Shown piece by piece: positions 58,774 to 64,000 of a stretch of DNA of 64,000 nt. Where the stretch lies: positions 744,001-808,000 of the forward strand of contig CAYFKJ010000001.1 in assembly GCA_964343605.1 (NCBI GenBank), in the 5' to 3' direction. The notes under the pieces were generated by a model. The model had not been told where the DNA came from. It ran no database searches and saw only the letters and a program-made list of their open reading frames with translations. Both the position numbers and the translations under genes were made by a program. Position 1 is the stretch's first letter. Every line of letters starts with the position of its first letter. Origin of the DNA: CAYFKJ01 sp964343605 (GTDB taxonomy: Bacteria > Pseudomonadota > Alphaproteobacteria > UBA2966).

Positions 58774-60180
58774 TTAGGCCCCCAAATAGGGCAGCCAGAG
58801 GGCGATTGACGGGAAGACGATGATCAGCGCCACCAGGATCATGGCGCAGAACATGAACGGCAGTGCCGACAGGCAGATCTCGCTGAAGCGGGTGCCCGGC
58901 GGCGCCACCCCCTGCATGACGAACAGAAGCAATCCGAAAGGCGGCGTCGTGAAGCTGATCTCCATGGCCAGCAGCATGATGACGGCGAACCAGATCAGCT
59001 TCATGTCCATCACCATGCCGAAGTCGATGCCCTGCACGATGGGGAAGAAGATCGGCACCGTCAGCAGCATCATGGCCAACTGGTCCATGAACATGCCCAG
59101 AAGCAGCAGGACGGCAAACATGATCAGCAGCAATGTGTAGCCGGAAACGTCGAAGCTGGTGACCCAGAGGATCAGCGATTCGCTCGCCTGCGAGGCGGCA
59201 AGGACGTTGCTGAACAGCGAAGATCCGAACAGGATGAAGAGCGCGATCACGGTGACCCGCCCGGCCCCCCACATGGATTTCCAGAGCGCAATGCCAAATT
59301 CGCGCCAGAACCGGCCCGCGGCTTCCTTATCCCCTTTCAGCAAGGGAACGAGGTAGAGGTAGACGACGGCCAGCAGGATCACCCCAAGCGAGCCGAACGC
59401 GGCCGATTCCGAGGGCGTGGCGATGCCCAGCATGATCAACAGGATGACCATGACGATGATCGAAACCATCGGCACGATGTCGGCCAGAACCAGGCGCATG
59501 CGCACCGAGAAGGGGACCGGTTCGATGTCGTAGGCCGGCGCGGCTTCCCGGTCGAGCGTCGCCTGGACAAAAATCAAGATGGCATAGAACGAGGCCAGCA
59601 TCAGGCCCGGCAGTATGCCGGCGATCAGCAGCCGCCCGATATCGAGTTCCGCCAGCGTACCGAGCAGCACGGCCAAGGCGGACGGCGGTATCAGCATGGC
59701 CAGGCCGCCGGTGCCGAGAATCGGGCCGATGGACATCTTCTTCTTGTAGCCGCGCTTGCTCATCTCAGGGATCATCAGCGTGCCCAACAGCGCCGTCGAC
59801 CCCATCGACGATCCGGAAAGCGTGGCAAAGACGGTGCCGCCGGCGACGGTGACATACGAGAGACGCGCCGGCACGCGGCCGAGAAGCCGCTCCACCGCAT
59901 TGAACATGCGGTTGGCGAGACCGGTGTGGAAGAACATCTCCCCCATCAGGAGGAACATGGGTATGGGCACGATGGCGAAAAACGCGATATTGGCAAAGGC
60001 GTTGTCGCTGAGCTGGTTGATGCCCATGAACATCTTGGTATCGAGATCGCCGAAACGGCCGAACAGGATGATGGCCGCGGCCGTGTTCACCAGGATGAAC
60101 GCGACGCCGACGGGCAGCCCGACGAACATCAGGAAAAGTATGGAGCCCAGCAGCAGCAGGAGTGTCCAGTACCACTCCAT
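58774..60180 (-). CDS. dctM: TRAP transporter large permease subunit (DctM family), system 2
   Basis: 468 residues, about twelve to thirteen membrane spans. Motifs: LMFVGLPVGVAFILVNTAAA, TLSGSSMGSTALLGTLMIPE, GPILGTGGLAMLIPPSALAV and EISFTTPPFGLLLFVMQGVA. It is longer than the system 1 homologue, mostly through longer loops, and belongs to the larger DctM branch. It forms the channel of a second tripartite transporter, directly abutting the small-subunit gene. Substrate unknown. Confidence 0.93.
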   Translation of the reverse strand: MEWYWTLLLLLGSILFLMFVGLPVGVAFILVNTAAAIILFGRFGDLDTKMFMGINQLSDNAFANIAFFAIVPIPMFLLMGEMFFHTGLANRMFNAVERLLGRVPARLSYVTVAGGTVFATLSGSSMGSTALLGTLMIPEMSKRGYKKKMSIGPILGTGGLAMLIPPSALAVLLGTLAELDIGRLLIAGILPGLMLASFYAILIFVQATLDREAAPAYDIEPVPFSVRMRLVLADIVPMVSIIVMVILLIMLGIATPSESAAFGSLGVILLAVVYLYLVPLLKGDKEAAGRFWREFGIALWKSMWGAGRVTVIALFILFGSSLFSNVLAASQASESLILWVTSFDVSGYTLLLIMFAVLLLLGMFMDQLAMMLLTVPIFFPIVQGIDFGMVMDMKLIWFAVIMLLAMEISFTTPPFGLLLFVMQGVAPPGTRFSEICLSALPFMFCAMILVALIIVFPSIALWLPYLGA

Positions 60181-60747
60181 CTAGCTTTTCTCCGCCAGTT
60201 CGCGCTTGGTTTCCTCGAGCTCCACACGGTCGCTGGCCACGCCGGCGTAGCCGAGATGCATGGGCTCCTTGGTGAAGACGAAGCGCGTGAATTCGATCGC
60301 CATCAGAATGAAGCCTAACGGAAATGCCGCGGTGCTGACCCAAAGGCGGATGCTGAACTGGGCGCGCAACTCATCGAACAGCATGGGATCCTCGAAGTGT
60401 TCGAGGAAAAGCTGGCCGGTATACCAAGCCCAAACCAGGCAGACCGCCGCGCCGGCGAAGGCGATCAGACGCGAGAGGTAAAGACGCACGGTGTCCGGCA
60501 CGGCGGCCGTCAGCATCTCGATATAGACGTGACCGCGGGTGCGAATCAGCCAGGGCGACCCGAGGAAAAGAATGTAAACGAAGCCGTACTCGATGAAGAC
60601 GAAGGTGAGCGGCTCGTAGGACCAGCCCAACGCCCGGAAGGTCGTCATGTAGATGATGGCGACCATGATGAGGCCGACGTACAGTGCGGCCAGCGCCATC
60701 AGGCACCACAGCACGCGTCCCCAAGCCCTGTCGATCAGTGAAATCAC
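60181..60747 (-). CDS. dctQ: TRAP transporter small permease subunit (DctQ family), system 2
   Basis: 188 residues with four membrane helices; the conserved region GSPWLIRTRGHVYIEMLTAA corresponds to the R-x-x-x-H-I-x-V/I-D/E-x-L signature. The start is GTG 60747. The gene abuts dctM and lies 78 bases after dctP; that gap holds a weak GC-rich repeat and no gene. Confidence 0.9.
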   Translation of the reverse strand: MISLIDRAWGRVLWCLMALAALYVGLIMVAIIYMTTFRALGWSYEPLTFVFIEYGFVYILFLGSPWLIRTRGHVYIEMLTAAVPDTVRLYLSRLIAFAGAAVCLVWAWYTGQLFLEHFEDPMLFDELRAQFSIRLWVSTAAFPLGFILMAIEFTRFVFTKEPMHLGYAGVASDRVELEETKRELAEKS

Positions 60748-60825
60748 GTATCTACCGCCGCTCCATAAAGAATCCCCGCGCCCGGTTTTGCGTAAATTCC
60801 GGACGCGGGGACAGGATACTCGAGC

Positions 60826-61836
60826 CTACTGCTGGAATGCAGCCCGCAGTTTAGCGACGTGTGATTTGTCGCGATTGGCTTTGGTCAAACGGTCGTCCAT
60901 GCGGGCATAAGCCGAATCGACGGCGATATTGAGGTATTCCTTGGCCGCCGGCACGGGATGGAAAGTCATGCCCTCGGCCTTCAGCGTCGCGGTCTCCTTA
61001 TCGGCCATTCCCTGCAGCACTTTGCGGTTGATAGTTTCGTACTCGATCACCGTATCCTGGATTATCTTCTGGGATGCGGCATCCAGGCTCTTCCACTTAT
61101 CAAGGTTCATCATCCAGCCGATATCGGTGTGATAGAACTCCTCGGCGATGGCGTGGCGCAGGAATTTATCCCACTTCAGACCTTTGAGACCGAGCGTTGC
61201 CCACGGGCTGGCATCGACAACACCCTTTTCAAGGGCCGAATAGACCGCTGAGGACGGCAGGTTGTGGGTGGTCGCCTTGAGCGCCCGCAGGAAGGCGCCA
61301 TAGATCGGGTTGTCGCGCATCTTCACGCCCGTGAAATCGGGCAGGCCATCGCTGCCGAATTTGGGCGCATCCTTCATGTAGATGCGGAACTTGTTGCCCG
61401 ACGACGTCCAGCCGAGATACTTGGTGTTGAAGTGCTTCTGGTGCAATTCGTCCAGCATCGCGATGCCGCCGGAGGCGCGTGCCTGCTCCACTGTCGAAGA
61501 GGCCGTCGACACCGCCTCGTTCTCAGGAATGGCGCTGGCGTAGAATGCGGCCGGCGTGCAGACCAGATCAATGCGGCCCTTGCTGACGGCCGGCGGCTGG
61601 GCGAACATCTTAACCGAGTTCAAAGGCAGCATTTCGATTTGAACTTTGCCCTTGCCGCGCTCGTTTATCACCGAGACCATCTTCTTGCAGTTCTTGGTGT
61701 ACTGCAGGAAATCCGGAAACGGATGGACCATGGTGAGCTTGGTTTCCGCCCTGACACCCGTGCCGGCGGAGACGATCACGGCCAGCGCAGCCGCGCCGGC
61801 GAAAGCATAAAGCGACTTGCTAAATCCAATAGACAT
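60826..61836 (-). CDS. dctP: TRAP transporter periplasmic solute-binding protein (DctP family), system 2
   Basis: 336 residues with a signal peptide (cleavage after GVRA, residue 30) followed by ETKLTMVHPFPDFLQYTKNC. The conserved core is FTGVKMRDNPIYGAFLRALK with the ligand-binding arginine, and ALEKGVVDASPWATLGL. It belongs to a DctP branch distinct from system 1, so a different ligand is expected. GGGAGGG lies 9 bases before ATG 61836. First gene of the operon, divergent from the DOPA-dioxygenase-like gene. Confidence 0.92.
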   Translation of the reverse strand: MSIGFSKSLYAFAGAAALAVIVSAGTGVRAETKLTMVHPFPDFLQYTKNCKKMVSVINERGKGKVQIEMLPLNSVKMFAQPPAVSKGRIDLVCTPAAFYASAIPENEAVSTASSTVEQARASGGIAMLDELHQKHFNTKYLGWTSSGNKFRIYMKDAPKFGSDGLPDFTGVKMRDNPIYGAFLRALKATTHNLPSSAVYSALEKGVVDASPWATLGLKGLKWDKFLRHAIAEEFYHTDIGWMMNLDKWKSLDAASQKIIQDTVIEYETINRKVLQGMADKETATLKAEGMTFHPVPAAKEYLNIAVDSAYARMDDRLTKANRDKSHVAKLRAAFQQ

Positions 61837-61995
61837 TTGAAGTGTCCCTCCCTTTCAAATCAGCCCTTGTTCTTGTGTCATGAATACCCGCCCAAGACCG
61901 GCGTGGGGGCGCCACGGGCAAGTATTTGTCGATTTATGGTCCTGAGAGATTAACCTCCTATCTTCCTATTCGGCAACCGACTGAGGAGACAAGAA

Positions 61996-62343
61996 TTGAG
62001 TTATCGTAATACGAGTGAAATAGAGAGTTTTCACGCGCACGTATATTTCGACGCCGAAAGCCGCGAGTTTGCCGCTGAATTGCGCGACGAGATCAGCGAG
62101 AGTTTCGACATAGAGATGGGCCGCTTTCACGAAAAGTTGGTCGGGCCGCACCCCTGCTGGAGCTACCAGATCGCCTTCAAGCCGGAGCAGTTCGGCGTTC
62201 TCATGCCGTGGCTGGCCATCAACCGCGGCGATCTCGTGGTTTTCACCCACCCCAATACGGACGACCACTTACGCGATCATCGGGATGACGCCATATGGAT
62301 GGGCGCGAAATTGGACCTCGACCTCGATGCGCTGTTATCGTAG
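61996..62343 (+). CDS. DOPA 4,5-dioxygenase family protein
   Basis: 115 residues. The family's histidine-rich motifs are all present: SFHAHVYFDAESRE, VGPHPCWSYQIAF and VFTHPNTDDHLRDHRDDAIW followed by MG. Fungal and cyanobacterial relatives cleave DOPA or catechol rings at the 4,5-bond; most bacterial members are uncharacterised. The start is TTG 61996 with GAGGAG 7 bases upstream. It precedes the second RdhA-like gene by 31 bases on the same strand, so they may share a transcript. The 159-base gap before it carries the promoters of both directions. Confidence 0.9.
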   Translation: MSYRNTSEIESFHAHVYFDAESREFAAELRDEISESFDIEMGRFHEKLVGPHPCWSYQIAFKPEQFGVLMPWLAINRGDLVVFTHPNTDDHLRDHRDDAIWMGAKLDLDLDALLS

Positions 62344-62374
62344 CGGCACGTTTCCATAGGCGAATAGAATCTTC

Positions 62375-63619
62375 ATGACCGATAGTCCCGCTCAAAACCC
62401 TGAAACGCCCGACGCCTGGCCGGCGAACGAGCCGCCGGACAACCCGGAAGACTGGAAGCAGTTCGCCGAAAGCGATCGCGAGGCCGGATTCCAAATCAGC
62501 GAAAACTTCCGCCGTTTCAGCCAGCGCGACGATATTTTCAATCGCGCCTGGTGGGACGAGGCCGTGGTCAGCGACGACGTCGTCGCCTTCTACGCCGCCC
62601 ACCAACGGCCTGACCCGCGCAAGGGTGACGGCTATACGCAGTGGGATTTTGCCCTCCTCAATGCTTCTTGGTCGGTGGCCCGGGAGTATGCCGCGCGCGG
62701 ACTTACCAAGGGGGAACGCGAAGGTTTCCTCGATGCCTTCCACACCTTCATGCCCCTGGCGGAAACGCAGGCGGAGCTTCCGCCCATCGAAGAGACGACG
62801 GCCCGCATCAAGAAGGTCGCCAAGTTCCTCGGCGCCGATCTCGTGGGCGTCACCGAATACGACGAACGCTGGACCTATACCCACGCCGCCGACATCGGCA
62901 CCAAAACACGCGAGGAAAAACCCAACATCGATCTCAGCGGCATGACCACGGTGATCGTCCTGGGCCACCAGATGGACCACGGCCTGGTGCGCACCTATCC
63001 CTCGGCCATGGCCGCGGCGGCGACGGGCCGCGAGTATTCGCACGAAGCCTCCATTGTGACCTCGGTGGCCAGCTTCATTCAGGGGCTCGGTTATCGCGCC
63101 ATCGGCTCCTCCAACGACACGGCCTTGACCATACCCTATGCCATCAAGGCCGGCATGGGAGAGTACGGGCGTAACCAGATGGTCATCACGCCGGAGTTCG
63201 GCCCGCGCGTACGGTTCTCGAAGGTCTTTACCGATTTGCCCCTGGCCCACGACAAACCCCGGAAGCTGGGCGTTACCGAGTTCTGCAGCATTTGCAACAA
63301 GTGCGCCGACGCCTGCCCGCCCAAGGCGCTGCCTAAGGGACCGCCCGAAGAAGGCGGGCCCAACCGGTCGAACATCAAGGGCATTACGAAGTGGTCGGCG
63401 GATTGCGAGAAGTGTTTCCGCTACTGGACCAAACTGCGGGCGGATTGCGCCATCTGCATGCGCGTTTGCCCGTTCAACAAGGACTACTCAAAAGCATGGG
63501 CAAGGCTGTATTTGAAGCTCATGGGGACGGGCCTGCGCGGTTTGATGCTGAAGATCGATGACTGGCTGGATTTCGGCAACCGCGTCATTCCCAAGGACTG
63601 GTGGCGGTCACAGTATTGA
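62375..63619 (+). CDS. RdhA-like 4Fe-4S dicluster protein (reductive dehalogenase superfamily), long form
   Basis: 414 residues. The N-terminal part has FNRAWWDEAVVSDDVVAFYA, as in RdhA-like proteins. The corrinoid-domain core is ADLVGVTEYDERWTYTH, VIVLGHQMDHGLVRTYPSAM, GREYSHEASIVTSVASFIQG, IPYAIKAGMGEYGRNQMVIT and VFTDLPLA. The first Fe-S cluster uses Cys304, Cys307, Cys310, Cys314 (CSICNKCADACP); the second CEKCF and CAICMRVCPF. There is no twin-arginine signal and no FMN/ferredoxin fusion of the NpRdhA kind. B12 binding and dehalogenation are inferred from family, not shown. It is a paralogue of the gene at 37533-38537, but about 80 residues longer. Confidence 0.85.
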   Translation: MTDSPAQNPETPDAWPANEPPDNPEDWKQFAESDREAGFQISENFRRFSQRDDIFNRAWWDEAVVSDDVVAFYAAHQRPDPRKGDGYTQWDFALLNASWSVAREYAARGLTKGEREGFLDAFHTFMPLAETQAELPPIEETTARIKKVAKFLGADLVGVTEYDERWTYTHAADIGTKTREEKPNIDLSGMTTVIVLGHQMDHGLVRTYPSAMAAAATGREYSHEASIVTSVASFIQGLGYRAIGSSNDTALTIPYAIKAGMGEYGRNQMVITPEFGPRVRFSKVFTDLPLAHDKPRKLGVTEFCSICNKCADACPPKALPKGPPEEGGPNRSNIKGITKWSADCEKCFRYWTKLRADCAICMRVCPFNKDYSKAWARLYLKLMGTGLRGLMLKIDDWLDFGNRVIPKDWWRSQY

Positions 63620-63650
63620 AACATTGCGGTAAACCGGTCTTTCCGTCACC

Positions 63651-64000
63651 ATGCGCCGTCGTTCAGTGAAACAACGGTTTGGCAGTCCATTGATCAAACG
63701 CACCACAATCGCCGCACTTTGCGCTTTCGCCTGGCTCGGCATCGCCGCGCCGGCAAACGCCGATATGGTCCTGAACAAGGTCGTCGTCGACTTCGACGGC
63801 AAGGGCGCCCCCCGCGACGACGTCAAGATCATCAATACGGGCGACGAAACGCTGTTCGTGCTCGTCGAACCGTTCGAGGTTATCAATCCGGGCACCAAGG
63901 AAGAGAAGCGCGTCAAGGCGCGCGATCCCGGAAAGTTCGGTTTGCTGGTCACGCCCAACCGATTCGTTCTGCAGGCCAAGCAATCCAAAGCGATGCGGCT
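63651..64000 (+). CDS. Secreted PapD-like (pili-assembly chaperone N-terminal type) protein, partial
   Basis: The frame opens at ATG 63651 and runs to the end of the window (116 codons and two bases). A signal peptide (residues 17-39, IAALCAFAWLGIAAPANA) ends in an AxA cleavage site. The mature part, ADMVLNKVVVDFDGKGAPRD, VKIINTGDETLFVLVEPFEV and LLVTPNRFVLQAKQS, has the immunoglobulin-like strand pattern of periplasmic fimbrial chaperones (the P-x-R-F-x-L-x-P/A element). Partner pilus genes would be expected beyond the window. Confidence 0.75.
   Translation, partial: MRRRSVKQRFGSPLIKRTTIAALCAFAWLGIAAPANADMVLNKVVVDFDGKGAPRDDVKIINTGDETLFVLVEPFEVINPGTKEEKRVKARDPGKFGLLVTPNRFVLQAKQSKAMR

Overview
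The window is a gene-dense, high-GC stretch from the chromosome of an alphaproteobacterium, most probably a marine or soil heterotroph of the Rhodospirillales type. I infer this from gene content: two TRAP transporters, CoxLMS-type Mo hydroxylase genes, fused aerobic indolepyruvate oxidoreductases, caspase-like and DUF411 proteins, and RdhA-like iron-sulfur proteins. There is no ribosomal marker to confirm it. I saw no tRNA, rRNA, CRISPR array, integrase or insertion sequence. About 50 protein genes are supported. The first (a Cache-domain sensor) and the last (a PapD-like periplasmic protein) run off the ends.

Layout. 1-5 kb: sensor fragment, then a small catabolic operon on the minus strand (class V aminotransferase, FAD monooxygenase, racemase/decarboxylase-family enzyme) divergent from a TIM-barrel isomerase. 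5-9.5 kb: an unusual 32-residue membrane peptide, a ChaN/TraB-fold protein and TRAP transporter 1. 9.5-11 kb: tungstate-type ABC transporter genes tupBC without tupA. 11.1-27.3 kb: the centrepiece, a minus-strand run of twelve genes with mostly 4-nt overlaps. In transcription order it encodes an acyl-CoA ligase, HyuA- and HyuB-like proteins, an acyl-CoA dehydrogenase, a split B12-dependent acyl-CoA mutase (B12 subunit and catalytic subunit), a three-subunit molybdenum hydroxylase, a family III CoA-transferase, a second acyl-CoA ligase and a thiolase. A divergent TetR regulator sits beside two clear palindromic operators. The mutase lacks the hallmark active-site motif of methylmalonyl-CoA mutase, so the operon probably encodes an undescribed degradation route through CoA thioesters.

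28-32 kb: alpha/beta hydrolase, single-domain response regulator and a chemoreceptor with three tandem CHASE3-like sensor modules, preceded by a Fur-like box and an AT-rich, palindrome-rich promoter island. 32.4-37.4 kb: molybdopterin oxidoreductase, beta-carbonic anhydrase, 3-hydroxyacyl-CoA dehydrogenase and octopine-dehydrogenase-family protein. 37.5-45.9 kb: RdhA-like Fe-S protein, histidine kinase, DHH phosphoesterase, a two-hairpin repeat element, fused indolepyruvate oxidoreductase 1 with a divergent Lrp regulator, and enoyl-CoA hydratase. 46-50.6 kb: periplasmic binding protein, secreted caspase-fold protein with a C-terminal SH3-like segment, DUF411 metal protein with a CueR-like promoter, and Kef-type antiporter. 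50.6-58.8 kb: an aminotransferase/FAD oxidase pair divergent from an XRE-cupin regulator, hydrolase, second fused oxidoreductase and EthD-like protein, with paired operators between them. 58.8-64 kb: TRAP transporter 2, DOPA-dioxygenase-like protein, second RdhA-like protein and the partial PapD-like protein.

Taken together, the region handles uptake (TRAP, tungstate) and degradation of organic and amino acids through CoA thioesters. It depends heavily on cobalamin, molybdenum/tungsten and iron-sulfur chemistry. Each catabolic block has a local regulator with recognisable palindromic sites (TetR, Lrp, XRE-cupin).
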